A stretch of DNA of 64,000 bases from Ensifer adhaerens (GTDB taxonomy: Bacteria; Pseudomonadota; Alphaproteobacteria; Rhizobiales; Rhizobiaceae). This document shows, one piece after another, positions 32,434 through 41,541 of the stretch (within the stretch, counting starts at the first letter, position 1; every line of letters starts with the position of its first letter). The notes beneath the pieces are model-generated. The model did not search any database and had not been told where the DNA came from. It was given only the letters and a program-made list of their open reading frames with translations. The stretch spans positions 2,366,501 through 2,430,500 of the forward strand of contig NZ_CP083350.1 in NCBI RefSeq assembly GCF_020035535.1. Direction: 5' to 3'. A program made the translations under genes and the position numbers.

Positions 32434-33474
32434 TTGGCGACCCCAGCGAAAATCCCGGTCTTTGACGGACATAACGACGTGCTGTCGCGGCTTTGGCGTT
32501 CGCCGGGTGGCGCGCCGGAACGCCGCTTCCTCGATGGCGTCGATACCGGACATATCGACCTCGACAAGGCGGAGACGGGCGCCCTTGCTGGCGGTCTTTG
32601 TGCCGTCTACGTGGGCTCGCCGGGCCTGGCCAAGGACGGCAGCGGCGACTTTGCGACACCGGATCAGCAAACCGCTCTCGAGGCCACCCTCGGCATGGCG
32701 AGTCTGTTGATGCGGATCGAGCGCCAATCCGAGGGCCGGCTGAAGATCTGCCGCAGTGCTGCCGATATCCGCGACGCCATGGCCAAGGGCGCCTTTGCCT
32801 CGGTGCTGCACATCGAGGGCATCGAGGCCGTCGGTGCCGATCTCGACGCGCTCCATGTGCTTCACGCCGCGGGCCTTCGCACGCTCGGCCCGGTCTGGAG
32901 TCGGCCGAACATCTTTGCCTATGGCGTTCCCTTCCGCTTTCCCTCTTCGCCGGATATCGGTCCGGGCCTCAGCGTGGCGGGCAAGGATCTGGTGCGCGCG
33001 AGCAACGAACTGAAGATCATGCTCGATCTCTCGCACATGAACGAGCAGGGCTTCTGGGACATCGCAGCGCTGTCGCAAGCGCCGCTCGTCGCATCCCATT
33101 CCAACGTCCACGCGCTTTGCCCGCACAGCCGCAACCTGACGGACCGTCAGCTCGACGCGATCAAGGACACAGGCGGTCTCGCCGGCATCAATTTCGGCGT
33201 CCTGTTCCTGCGCTCGGACGGCGTCAAGAACCCGGAGACGCCGCTGACGTTGCTCGCCGACCATATCGACTACATCGTCAATCGCATCGGCATCGAGCAC
33301 GTCGCGCTCGGCTCGGACTTTGACGGCACGGCGATTCCGGCGGCGATGCGCAGCGCGGCCGATCTGCCGCTGCTCGTCGACCTCTTGCGCACCCGCGGCT
33401 ATGACGAAGCTGCGCTCGCAAAGATCTGCCACGGCAATTGGATCCGCGTGCTGGAGACGACCTGGGGCGCGTGA
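32434..33474 (+). CDS. Membrane-dipeptidase-family (M19) dipeptidase
   Basis: A 346-residue zinc dipeptidase. FDGHNDVL (His13, Asp15) supplies the first metal ligands; SVLHIEGIEAV the bridging Glu; LDLSHMNEQGFWDI and VASHSNVHAL the later His ligands; LGSDFDGTAIP the conserved Asp. There is no signal peptide, so it acts in the cytoplasm on dipeptides; many members accept a D-residue at the C-terminal side. The start is a TTG at 32434, with GAGAAGG about 10 bases upstream; no better start lies before FDGHND. Divergent from the S12 hydrolase gene (245 bp), so the intergenic region may hold a shared control site. Confidence 0.87.
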   Translation: MATPAKIPVFDGHNDVLSRLWRSPGGAPERRFLDGVDTGHIDLDKAETGALAGGLCAVYVGSPGLAKDGSGDFATPDQQTALEATLGMASLLMRIERQSEGRLKICRSAADIRDAMAKGAFASVLHIEGIEAVGADLDALHVLHAAGLRTLGPVWSRPNIFAYGVPFRFPSSPDIGPGLSVAGKDLVRASNELKIMLDLSHMNEQGFWDIAALSQAPLVASHSNVHALCPHSRNLTDRQLDAIKDTGGLAGINFGVLFLRSDGVKNPETPLTLLADHIDYIVNRIGIEHVALGSDFDGTAIPAAMRSAADLPLLVDLLRTRGYDEAALAKICHGNWIRVLETTWGA

Positions 33475-33489
33475 GTGCCGCCCGGAGCG

Positions 33490-34359
33490 CTAGGTCCTGG
33501 AAGCGACCGGCAGGGCTTCGAGTAGCAAGTCGATCGCACAATCGACGGCGGCCGTGCGCCGATCCCTGGCGAAAAGCCCATACTGGACGGCAAACGGCTT
33601 CGGGACGCCTGACGAAGCGGGCAGCGCCCGCATCGTGCCCGCGCGCATCGCTTCCGGCGGAAGCAAGCCAATGCCGAGCCCGTTTTCAATTGCGGCTTGA
33701 AGCGCGGTGATGCTCTGGCTGGTAAAGGTGATCCGGTGTTCCCGGCCCTGGTCCGCCAGCGTCTCGATCATGCGTCGGCGCCAGAGGCAGGGCGCTGCGA
33801 AGGCGACGAGGTCGATCGGCCGCGTTTCGTCGAAAGCATAGTCCGTTGCGCAGACCCATTGCAGTTCGACGTTCCAGGTGGTGAGGGCATCGGCCGTGAC
33901 CACCGAGGTTGGCACGACCATGATGTCGAGGTCGCCTTCGGGCCAGGTCTTTCCAAGCGCCACGCATTGCTCCACCACCACGTCCAGCCGAATCTCTTGG
34001 TAGCCGCGCCGCAGCCGCCCGAGCGCTTCGGGCAGCGCCGTCGTTGCCACTTCCTCGGCAAGCCCGACCCGGACGCCACCGCTCAAGTCTGCCTGCCGTA
34101 GCCGCGCCGCCGCTTCGTCGCCGAGTGCCAGCATGCGGGTCGCGTATCCGAGGAACAATTCGCCTTCGGGTGTCGGCACGACGCCGCGACCGGTGCGGGT
34201 GAAGAGTTGTCGGCCGAGCAGATCTTCGAGCCGGCGCATCTGCATGCTGAGCGCCGATTGCGTGCGGCCGCTCTGGGTAGCGACGCGGTTCAAGCTGCCC
34301 TGCCGGCACACCGCGACGAAGCTGCGCAGCAGGTCGATGCCGATCTGATCAGATATCAT
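33490..34359 (-). CDS. LysR-family regulator
   Basis: A 289-residue LysR protein with the N-terminal winged helix (LLRSFVAVCRQGSLNRVATQ, QSALSMQMRRLEDLLGRQLF) and a full effector domain (ALQAAIENGLGIGLLPPEAM near the end). It is divergent from the quinone-oxidoreductase gene, whose start is 166 bp away, which is the usual sign of control of that gene. It is also convergent with the dipeptidase gene. The region between start codons contains two GATATCA pieces (near 34353 and 34382) that could be part of a LysR site. Ligand unknown. Confidence 0.83.
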   Translation of the reverse strand: MISDQIGIDLLRSFVAVCRQGSLNRVATQSGRTQSALSMQMRRLEDLLGRQLFTRTGRGVVPTPEGELFLGYATRMLALGDEAAARLRQADLSGGVRVGLAEEVATTALPEALGRLRRGYQEIRLDVVVEQCVALGKTWPEGDLDIMVVPTSVVTADALTTWNVELQWVCATDYAFDETRPIDLVAFAAPCLWRRRMIETLADQGREHRITFTSQSITALQAAIENGLGIGLLPPEAMRAGTMRALPASSGVPKPFAVQYGLFARDRRTAAVDCAIDLLLEALPVASRT

Positions 34360-34525
34360 GAAGCTTGAACTCTGTTGTCATTGATATCAGCCTACTACGA
34401 GAACTCGTGTGTGGCTATCTATCAGATGTGACCAGCGAGGAAGGTGGGGCAGCATCAGGCAGATCGGCATCGACCGTCGCTTAGAGGCTGCCAAGACCAG
34501 CCAACTCAACCAGAGGAACAGATCC

Positions 34526-35497
34526 ATGAAAGCCATCCGCGTGTATCAGCACGGCGGGCCTGATGTGCTCGCCTATGAAAGTGTCGACCTCGGTGAACCT
34601 GGCCCCGGCGAAGTGCGCGTGCGCAACCGGGCGATCGGCGTCAATTTCGTCGACGTCTACCTGCGCAACGGCGCCTACCCGCCGCCGCAGCTACCGTTCA
34701 TCCCGGGCAAGGAAGGGGCGGGCGAGGTGATCTCCGTGGGTCCGGGCGTCGAGGGCTTCAAGCCGGGCGACCGTGTCGCCTATGCCGAGGCGCTCGGTGC
34801 CTATGCGGAGGAGCACAACGTGCCGGCGCGTGTCCTTGTCCATCTGCCTGAGGATATCGACTTCGAAACGGGTGCGGCCATGATGCTGAAGGGCCTGACG
34901 GCGCAATATCTCTTGCGCCGCACCTTCCGGGTCGAGGCCGGCCACACGATCCTCGTCCATGCGGCTGCCGGCGGCGTCGGCCTGATCCTGACGCAATGGG
35001 CGAAACATCTCGGCGCAACCGTCATAGGCACCGCTGGCTCGCCCGAAAAGGCCGAGCTGGCGCGGGGGAGTGGCGCCGACCATGTCATCGATTACAGCGC
35101 CGAGGATTTTGCTGCCCGCGTACGCGAGATCACCAAAGGCAAGGGGGTCGACGTCGTCTATGACAGCATCGGCAAGGCGACGTTCGAAGGTTCGCTCGAT
35201 AGCCTGCGCCCCTTCGGTCACTTCGTCAGTTTCGGCGCCGCCTCCGGTCCGATCCCGCCCTTCGACATCACGACGCTGGCGCAGAAGGGCTCGCTTTACG
35301 CCACCTGGCCGTTGTTGCCGGCGCATCTGGCGCGGCGCGAGGATGTGTTTGCGATGAGCAAGGATCTCTTCGACACCGTCGCGAGCGGCGCCGTCAAGAT
35401 CTCGGTGCACGCGCGTCTGCCGCTGGCCGAAGCAGCCGAGGCGCACCGCCGGCTCGAAGGACGCCAGACGACGGGCGCCATGGTGCTGTTGCCATAG
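34526..35497 (+). CDS. NADPH:quinone oxidoreductase (zeta-crystallin-like MDR family)
   Basis: A 323-residue zinc-free medium-chain dehydrogenase/reductase. The catalytic domain opens MKAIRVYQHGGPDVLAYESV and includes GVNFVDVYLRNGAYP and PGKEGAGEV. The NADPH fold has ILVHAAAGGVGLILTQWAKH and VIGTAGSPEKAELAR. No structural zinc cysteines are present, as expected for Qor. It reduces quinones with NADPH in the cytoplasm. ATG 34526 follows AGAGGAACAG; the 39 upstream codons are not coding. A divergent LysR gene probably induces it. Confidence 0.88.
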   Translation: MKAIRVYQHGGPDVLAYESVDLGEPGPGEVRVRNRAIGVNFVDVYLRNGAYPPPQLPFIPGKEGAGEVISVGPGVEGFKPGDRVAYAEALGAYAEEHNVPARVLVHLPEDIDFETGAAMMLKGLTAQYLLRRTFRVEAGHTILVHAAAGGVGLILTQWAKHLGATVIGTAGSPEKAELARGSGADHVIDYSAEDFAARVREITKGKGVDVVYDSIGKATFEGSLDSLRPFGHFVSFGAASGPIPPFDITTLAQKGSLYATWPLLPAHLARREDVFAMSKDLFDTVASGAVKISVHARLPLAEAAEAHRRLEGRQTTGAMVLLP

Positions 35498-35535
35498 CGC
35501 GGGCCACGTCCATCAGGTGCACTTGAGCCGATGGC

Positions 35536-36603
35536 CTAGTGAAGGGCGCCGATTGCGGCGCCCGCACCATCGAATAGGGAGGACCGGCTTTCGTCGATCC
35601 GGATCCCGACGGCTTCGCCGACGCGGAATGGCGTGTCGGCCGGCGCGCTGACATTGATCAGGCCGAGCCGGCCGGCACGAACGAAGACGCTCATATTGCC
35701 GCCGAGATATTCGCTCGCCTCGATGACGCCGCGGCAATGGCCGGTTTCCGGCGCCACCAGCGCCAGGTGTTCGGGCCTTGCCCCCAATTGCTCGGGTTCG
35801 GCCATCCCCGGCATGGGAAGTGCCAGATTGCCTTCGCCGCTCAGGTCGAGGCGACCGCCCTGGTCGCGTCGGCAGGGCAGGAGGTTCATCTTCGGGCTGC
35901 CGATGAACTGCGCGACGAAAAGGTTCGCCGGCCGTTCGTAGAGGTCTCTTGGGGTACCCTGCTGCATGATCCGCCCGTCTTTCATCACGACGATCCTGTC
36001 GGCCAGCGTCATCGCCTCCACCTGGTCATGGGTCACATAGATCATGGTGGCGCCGAGCGTGCGATGCAGCTTGGCGATCTCAAGCCGCATATCGACCCGC
36101 AACGCCGCATCGAGGTTCGAAAGCGGTTCATCGAAGAGGAAACCGACCGGCTCGCGCACGATCGCCCGCCCGATGGCAACGCGTTGGCGCTGGCCACCGG
36201 AGAGCTCCCTCGGGTAGCGGTCGAGCAGCGGCGTGAGCTTGAGCGTTTCTGCCGCTGCCTCGATCTTGGCCTTGGCGTTCGCCGTCGGCACCTTGGCGAG
36301 CCTCAGGCCGAAGCCCATGTTCTGTCGGACCGTCATATGCGGATAGAGCGCGTAGGACTGGAAAACCATGGCGAGCTGCCGATCGACCGGCGAAGCGGAC
36401 GTCACATCCCGGCCATCGATCAGAATCTGCCCGGCGGTCGTCGCCTCCAGGCCGGCGATCATCCGTAAAAGCGTGGACTTGCCACAGCCGGAAGGCCCGA
36501 CGATGACGACGAATTCGCCGTCGGCGATCTCGAGGTCGAGCTCCCGGATGATCTCTACTGCGCCATAGCGCTTGCCGGCATTCTTCAGCGAAATCGTACC
36601 CAT
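35536..36603 (-). CDS. Sugar ABC transporter ATP-binding protein (MalK/UgpC-like)
   Basis: A 355-residue ATPase. Walker [10 protein letters not shown] (about 36-44), Q-loop [14 protein letters not shown], signature [14 protein letters not shown], Walker [12 protein letters not shown], and switch VTHDQVEAM are intact, with a C-terminal TOBE regulatory domain from about residue 240. It powers the two permeases upstream on the same strand. ATG 36603 lies 17 bp after the permease stop. It is the last gene of the GntR-linked ManNAc/sialic-acid-type operon. Confidence 0.88.
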   Translation of the reverse strand: MGTISLKNAGKRYGAVEIIRELDLEIADGEFVVIVGPSGCGKSTLLRMIAGLEATTAGQILIDGRDVTSASPVDRQLAMVFQSYALYPHMTVRQNMGFGLRLAKVPTANAKAKIEAAAETLKLTPLLDRYPRELSGGQRQRVAIGRAIVREPVGFLFDEPLSNLDAALRVDMRLEIAKLHRTLGATMIYVTHDQVEAMTLADRIVVMKDGRIMQQGTPRDLYERPANLFVAQFIGSPKMNLLPCRRDQGGRLDLSGEGNLALPMPGMAEPEQLGARPEHLALVAPETGHCRGVIEASEYLGGNMSVFVRAGRLGLINVSAPADTPFRVGEAVGIRIDESRSSLFDGAGAAIGALH

Positions 36604-36620
36604 GCGTATCTCCTGGAATA

Positions 36621-37442
36621 TCAACCCTTGACGGCGCCGGCGGTCATCGATCCGCTGATCTGGCGGTACATGACAAGGCCGAGCAGCATTGGCGGCAGAG
36701 CGCCGACGATCATCACGGCGGAGGCGACGCCCCACTGCACGCCGCCGCCGCTTGCGGCGAAGAAGAAGGATGCGCCGACCGTGACCGGCACCGCCTTGGA
36801 GGTCGTCAGCATCAGGCCGAAGAGGAACTCGTTCCAGGCGGTGATGAAGCCGAAGATCAGGCTGGTGACGATCGCCGGCCGGCAGAGCGGTGTCACGACC
36901 TTGATGAGGACCTGCGTGCGGTTCGCGCCGTCCATGAGAGCAGCCTCGTCGAGTTCCGCGGGCAGGTCACGGATGGCATTGACGAGAATGACGAGTGCCA
37001 GCGGCAGATTGACGATCGTGAGGATCAGCCCCAGCCCGAGGCGCGTATCGAGCAGCGCCAGCCACTGGAACATCATGTAGAGCGGGATCGCGAAGATAAT
37101 GAGCGGCACGGCGCGCAGATTGACGATGAAGGGCAGAAGCGTGCGTTCGCCGATCCTGCCGCGAGCGATCGCGTAGGCCGCCGGTAGCGCCAGTGCCACG
37201 GCAAGCACCGTGCCCATCAGCGCCACGGCGAGGCTGTTGAACAGATAAAGGAAGATGTTCAGCCGGTCGGAGACCTCAAAGACGGTGCGGTAGTTATCGA
37301 ATGTCGGGGCCTGTACCCAGAGACCGGGATTGCCAGAGAGCTCGCGCGCGCTCTTGAACGAAGTGGAAAGCGTCACTAGCACCGGAAAATTCAAGGCGAT
37401 GGCGGCAATGGCGAAAACGAACCAACGGAGCGCTGAGATCAT
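36621..37442 (-). CDS. Sugar ABC transporter permease (MalG-like)
   Basis: A 273-residue inner-membrane protein with about six helices. The EAA loop is [20 protein letters not shown] followed by [21 protein letters not shown], as in MalG-type permeases. Its start overlaps the stop of the MalF-like gene (ATGA at 37442-37439), so the two permease subunits are made in equal amounts. Together they form the channel for the binding protein encoded upstream. Confidence 0.87.
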   Translation of the reverse strand: MISALRWFVFAIAAIALNFPVLVTLSTSFKSARELSGNPGLWVQAPTFDNYRTVFEVSDRLNIFLYLFNSLAVALMGTVLAVALALPAAYAIARGRIGERTLLPFIVNLRAVPLIIFAIPLYMMFQWLALLDTRLGLGLILTIVNLPLALVILVNAIRDLPAELDEAALMDGANRTQVLIKVVTPLCRPAIVTSLIFGFITAWNEFLFGLMLTTSKAVPVTVGASFFFAASGGGVQWGVASAVMIVGALPPMLLGLVMYRQISGSMTAGAVKG

Positions 37443-38326
37443 CGCTTGGCTCCTTTCCGCCGGCTGGCGAGAGCGTTGAGGCCGTAGAGCACGGCGAATG
37501 AGGCGACGAACAGGACGACCGAGGCGGCAACCGCCTTGCCGATGGCGCCCTGTTTGAAGAAGGCTTCGTAGATGTAGATCGACAATGATGCCGTCGATCC
37601 CCCCGGGCCGCTGCCGGTCAGCACATAGACGTTGTCGAAGACCCGGAAGCCGTCGATGAAGCGGATGAGCAAGGCTGCGGCGATCGTCGGCCCCATCATG
37701 GGCAGTTCAATGAACCACAGGCGCTGCAGGCCTCGTGCCCCATCCATGGCGGATGCTTCGGCAATCTCGGAGGGGATCGCCTGATAGGCCATGTAGAAAA
37801 GCAGCAGCGTGAACGGTGTCCACTGCAGCGTCTCAACGACGACCAGGGTCCAGAAGGCCGAGCCAGGCCCAAGGAACGAGATGCTGGCCCCAAAATAGGT
37901 CCAGAGATAATAAGGCACCGGACCGACGAATTCGTGCAGGACAAGGCGGTACATGAGGCCGACCAGTGCCGGCGCGACCATCAGCGGCAGCATCAGGATC
38001 GCTATCAGCCAGCTGCGCTTTTCGATCAGCGGCGACAGGAAGATCGCGAGAAACAGGCCGAGCAGACATTCGAGAATGGCGGTCAGCAGGCCGAAGCGCA
38101 GCGAGAACCAGCTCGCCTGCCAGAAGGCTGCATCGCTCCAGACCGAGAGAAAGTTCGTGAGCCCAGTGAACTTCGGTTGGCGCAGCGTCTCGAAGGAGAC
38201 CTCGGAGACTGAATAGATCAGATTGACGAGCGCCGGGAACCCCAGGAACACGAGCAGGAAGAGGACGAGCGGCGTGGCGAGCCGCCGGAACTCAGGGGCA
38301 TTGGATTGCGGTCTGGCTGTCGTCAT
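37439..38326 (-). CDS. Sugar ABC transporter permease (MalF-like)
   Basis: A 295-residue inner-membrane protein with about six helices. The coupling loop is AEASAMDGARGLQRLWFIEL followed by PMMGPTIAAALLIRFIDGFR, typical of MalF/UgpA-type sugar permeases. ATG 38326 (MTTARPQS) gives normal length; the open frame upstream of it is not coding. It is separated from the binding-protein gene by 248 bp that contain a strong hairpin, and it overlaps the next permease gene. Confidence 0.85.
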   Translation of the reverse strand: MTTARPQSNAPEFRRLATPLVLFLLVFLGFPALVNLIYSVSEVSFETLRQPKFTGLTNFLSVWSDAAFWQASWFSLRFGLLTAILECLLGLFLAIFLSPLIEKRSWLIAILMLPLMVAPALVGLMYRLVLHEFVGPVPYYLWTYFGASISFLGPGSAFWTLVVVETLQWTPFTLLLFYMAYQAIPSEIAEASAMDGARGLQRLWFIELPMMGPTIAAALLIRFIDGFRVFDNVYVLTGSGPGGSTASLSIYIYEAFFKQGAIGKAVAASVVLFVASFAVLYGLNALASRRKGAKR

Positions 38327-38535
38327 GGCACCGATCTGTGTCTGTTGTCGGACGGGTAAGGTGACGGAAGGTGTTTCCTCGACCCTCTTTCCCGTGCCTG
38401 TTACAGGAGCCCTAGCCAACCCAAACCCTTGAGCTGAAAAGGCTCTTCCGCACCGCGGACGCGGCGCACCTGGATCCCGTGTAGAGCACTGGCATGAGGG
38501 GCGGAGAAGCTTCCCTCGGTACCCGCTTGTCGTGC

Positions 38536-38569
38536 AGGGTTGCGGCTTCCTGGTGGATGCCGCAACCCT
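38536..38569 (-). terminator. Intercistronic hairpin after the sugar-binding-protein gene
   Basis: A perfect 11-bp stem (AGGGTTGCGGC / GCCGCAACCCT) with a 12-base loop, 5 bases after the binding-protein stop. There is no U run. Hairpins in this place usually protect the upstream mRNA and allow more binding protein than permease to be made; partial termination is also possible. Confidence 0.6.
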
Positions 38570-38574
38570 TTCAC

Positions 38575-39909
38575 TTACTTCAGCAGGTCCGCCATGCCCT
38601 TTTCGGTATTGGCGAGCGCATCGTCGATCGACTGCTGGCCGGACCAGTAGCCGGTGAACTCCTTGGCCTGCAGTTCGTAGACCGACAACGCCTTGGCTGA
38701 GGTGGCACCGTTCATGACGTAACCATACTTGCCGGCGAATTCGCCGAGCTTGACCAGGTCAGGCCGGGCGTCTGCGACCTCGGCGACCACCTCCGGCGTC
38801 AGGGCCGGTGCGCCGTTGTTCTTGGCGTAGATCAGCGCGGCTTCCTTGGAGGAAAGCCACTTCAGGAACTTGCCGGCGCCTTCCTTGTTTTCGGCATTCT
38901 TGTTGAGACCGAAACCGAGGCCGTGGATATGGGTGAAGCGTCCTTCCGGACCTGCAGGTGGCGCGACCGTTTCGGTCACATCGGCCACGGCAGGGGATTT
39001 CTCCTTGCTGGTCAGATCGCCGGCTGCCGCATTCCATTGCAACATGGCGGCGACCTGGCCGGATGCAAAGGCGGCGTTCGCCTCGGCAAACTCGTAGGAT
39101 AGCGAGTCCTTCGGCGTCGCGCCGTTGTCATATAGCAGCTTGTAGATCTCGAGGCCCTTGCGATAGGCATCGGAATTCACGGTGATCTTGCCGCTGTCGT
39201 CCATCCAGTTCGCACCATAGGCGCGCGGTACCGACTGCCAGACCATGATGTTGAACAGCAGGTTCTTGAGCTGCAGCACCGTGCCATAGCGGGTCGGGCT
39301 GTCCGGGTTGACGGCCTGGGTGAAATAGAGCGCGGTGGCGGCGTAATCGTCCCAGATCCACTCGTCCGGGGTCTTCGGCTCCAGCTTCTTGCCGAGGTAC
39401 TTCTCCGAGATTTCGGCATATTTCGCCTTGCCGGCGTCATCCTTCAGCAGGGCCTCGATCAGGTCCTTGCGGAAGTACATGAAGTGCAGCGAGAGATCGG
39501 TCGGCACGCCATATTGCTTGCCCTGGTACTGCATGGTCGACAGGACGGAGTCTCCATAGACCGCCTTGGCTTCGCTAGAGAGCTCGACCGGCTCCATGAA
39601 CGGTGCGTAACGGCCGATCGAATAGGTGGCGAGCAGGTTGAGATCGAAGGCCTTCGAGCCGGCGGCGAGGTCGGCCTGCAGTTTGTCCCAGAAGCCGTCG
39701 CGGTTGAAGAACAGAAGTTCGACCTTGTCGTTCTCGGCAACGTCGGACTTGGCGTTGTAGGCGTCGGCGGCGGCGCGCAGCGCCACTTCTTCGGGGCCGC
39801 CTGGCCAGCCGAGTACGGTTACTTCCGCAAGCGCCGGGGTGGCGGCGAGCAGGCCCGCAATGCTCGCTGCCGCGAGCAGCGCACGTCTTGTCGTGGTCGC
39901 AAATGTCAT
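38575..39909 (-). CDS. Sugar ABC transporter periplasmic binding protein (family 1)
   Basis: A 444-residue binding protein. The signal peptide (MTFATTTRRALLAAASIAGL then LAATPALA) is cleaved near residue 28. The mature part shows the MalE-type fold (EVTVLGWPGGPEEVALRAAA, GKQYGVPTDLSLHFMYFRKD, GKFLKWLSSKEAALIYAKNN). ATG 39909 follows GGGAGA and overlaps the stop of the NanK-like kinase gene as ATGA. It lies between sugar-kinase and permease genes, so it probably binds N-acetylmannosamine or a related amino sugar or oligosaccharide. Specificity is inferred only from these neighbours. Confidence 0.85.
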   Translation of the reverse strand: MTFATTTRRALLAAASIAGLLAATPALAEVTVLGWPGGPEEVALRAAADAYNAKSDVAENDKVELLFFNRDGFWDKLQADLAAGSKAFDLNLLATYSIGRYAPFMEPVELSSEAKAVYGDSVLSTMQYQGKQYGVPTDLSLHFMYFRKDLIEALLKDDAGKAKYAEISEKYLGKKLEPKTPDEWIWDDYAATALYFTQAVNPDSPTRYGTVLQLKNLLFNIMVWQSVPRAYGANWMDDSGKITVNSDAYRKGLEIYKLLYDNGATPKDSLSYEFAEANAAFASGQVAAMLQWNAAAGDLTSKEKSPAVADVTETVAPPAGPEGRFTHIHGLGFGLNKNAENKEGAGKFLKWLSSKEAALIYAKNNGAPALTPEVVAEVADARPDLVKLGEFAGKYGYVMNGATSAKALSVYELQAKEFTGYWSGQQSIDDALANTEKGMADLLK

Positions 39910-40778
39910 CTTTGGTTCTCCCTCAAGTTTTGTTGACGCTCTGCAAGATCAGCAATGCCGATCACCCCTGCATTCTCCCCAAGGGCGGCGGCATGTAGCG
40001 ATGGACGAAGTCGTGACGGCACCGGTTCCAGTGCGCGTTCGACGGCGGCGAGATAGCCTTCGGCCAGACCGATGCTGCCGCCGATGACGATGCGTCTCGG
40101 GTCCAGCGCGAGCTGGATGTTGCGGCAGAGCAGAGCGGTTCGCCCTGCGGATGTTTCGATCGTGCGCTTGGCCCAGTCGTGTCCGTCGCGAGCGGCGGCG
40201 AAGACGTCCCGCGCGGTGGCGCCCGATTGGTGGGGCGCTGCCTGCCCGGCGATCCAGTGGCCCGATACGTGATCTTCGAGGGTGTCACCAGGCCACTCGG
40301 CGCTGCGCGACTGGCCGAAGTGTCCGGCGAGCCCTCCGAGCAGGCGCCCATTCAGGACGATGCCCCCACCGATACCAGTGGAGATCGTCAGGAAAACCAT
40401 GTCTTCGCGGTTGCCTGCGCCAAAGGCATATTCACCCCAGGCTGCCGCGTGGGCGTCGTTTGCAGCCAGCACCGGCACGCCTGCCAGCCGCTCGATCGTT
40501 TCCGTCAGCGCAAAGGCATCGGGGATATCGAGCGTCTTGCGGTTGAGCGCCGACCAATGGCCGTTATCGACAATGCCGGTGACCGCGGCGCCGACCGAGC
40601 CGTAGGCACCGCGCCAGGACGCGATCGCCCCAAAGAGTGCGGCAAGCCACTGCGCCGGATCGCCTTCGCCGGGCGTCGGCATCCGCAGCGTGTCGACGAT
40701 TTCAGTTCCCCGCACGAGAGCGGCCAGCATCTTCGTGCCGCCGACATCGATCGCGAGAACGGTTTGGGTCTGCGCCAT
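39906..40778 (-). CDS. nanK: ROK-family sugar kinase, NanK-like (no zinc-cysteine motif)
   Basis: A 290-residue ROK kinase. ATP-binding VLAIDVGGTKM (7-17), the catalytic Asp in PVLAANDAHAAAWGEYAFG (Asp108), TISTGIGGGIVLNG (131-144) and LAGHFGQ (His153) are present. The CxCGxxGCxE zinc motif that follows the GH in most ROK kinases is absent; the region reads RSAEWPGDTLEDHVSGHW. The start is 2 bp after the NanE gene, and the end overlaps the binding-protein gene. Its neighbour makes N-acetylmannosamine (ManNAc) kinase the likely activity. The missing cysteines mean either a zinc-free ROK subgroup or altered specificity. Confidence 0.75.
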   Translation of the reverse strand: MAQTQTVLAIDVGGTKMLAALVRGTEIVDTLRMPTPGEGDPAQWLAALFGAIASWRGAYGSVGAAVTGIVDNGHWSALNRKTLDIPDAFALTETIERLAGVPVLAANDAHAAAWGEYAFGAGNREDMVFLTISTGIGGGIVLNGRLLGGLAGHFGQSRSAEWPGDTLEDHVSGHWIAGQAAPHQSGATARDVFAAARDGHDWAKRTIETSAGRTALLCRNIQLALDPRRIVIGGSIGLAEGYLAAVERALEPVPSRLRPSLHAAALGENAGVIGIADLAERQQNLRENQR

Positions 40779-40780
40779 TT

Positions 40781-41467
40781 TCAGGCCTCGTTTCCGGCAA
40801 GCGTTTCGTCGAGCGCCTGCCTGAACCACGACGTCACGTGCTCGGGCCGCGTGATCGCGGAGCCGACGACAACGGTGAAGGCGCCGGCCTGAAGCGCCCG
40901 AGCGGCCTGTTCGGGCGTCCGCACGCAGCCTTCGGCGACCACGTGAGGGGTCAGCTTGCGCATGGCAGCGATGAGGGCGAAGTCCGGTTCCGTCGGCTCG
41001 ACCGGTCCTGTGTAACCGGCAAGGGTGGAGCCGACAATTTCTGCGCCTTCGGTAAGCGCGCGCTCGGCGTCGGCAATGACCGAGCAATCGGCCATGGCGA
41101 TCTTGCCGGCGGCGTGGATACGCTCAATCAGCGCCTTGGTCGCGACCGGGCGTTCACGGGCAGTGGCATCATAGGCGATGATATCGGCGCCGGCTGCCGC
41201 CAGAGCATCGACGTCCTCGATGAAGGGGGTGATGCGGATCGGCGACGTCTCCAGGTCGCGCTTGACGAGGCCGATGATCGCACGATCAGTCGCCTGGCGA
41301 ACGGCGCGAACATAGTCTGCGGATTCGATGCGGAGGGCGGTGGCGCCGCCGTCGAGCGCGGCCATGGCGAAACCGACAACCATGGCAGCGTTGTCCATAA
41401 CGCCGCCCTTCACCGGTTGGCAGGAAACGATCAGACCGTGCTTGAGGCTATGGATATCGAAGGTCAC
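40781..41467 (-). CDS. nanE: N-acetylmannosamine-6-phosphate 2-epimerase
   Basis: A 228-residue TIM-barrel enzyme that converts ManNAc-6-phosphate to GlcNAc-6-phosphate. GLIVSCQPVKGGVMDN (family SCQ motif), IIGLVKRDLETSPIRITPFI, ADIIAYDATARERP (the DxTxR motif), MADCSVIADAERA and FTVVVGSAITRPEHVT follow in the family's order. The start is GTG 41467 with GGGAGAG at 7 bases. It is the first gene of the operon controlled by the GntR-type protein encoded just upstream, and a repeated 12-mer lies in its promoter region. No nanA lyase gene is seen, so the operon may serve free ManNAc rather than sialic acid. Confidence 0.9.
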   Translation of the reverse strand: MTFDIHSLKHGLIVSCQPVKGGVMDNAAMVVGFAMAALDGGATALRIESADYVRAVRQATDRAIIGLVKRDLETSPIRITPFIEDVDALAAAGADIIAYDATARERPVATKALIERIHAAGKIAMADCSVIADAERALTEGAEIVGSTLAGYTGPVEPTEPDFALIAAMRKLTPHVVAEGCVRTPEQAARALQAGAFTVVVGSAITRPEHVTSWFRQALDETLAGNEA

Positions 41468-41527
41468 GCAGGCTCTCCCAATGGAGGCCTCACGGTAGCA
41501 GTGCAAGACCAGATTGCAACAGGAATT

Positions 41528-41541
41528 ATACTGGTATTATC
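41528..41541. promoter_or_regulatory. Candidate GntR operator upstream of nanE
   Basis: ATACTGGTATTATC contains the short inverted repeat ATAC-TG-GTAT and shares ACTGGTATTATC exactly with 42337-42348 upstream of gntR. It lies about 60 bp before the nanE start and overlaps the gntR stop codon. Confidence 0.6.
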
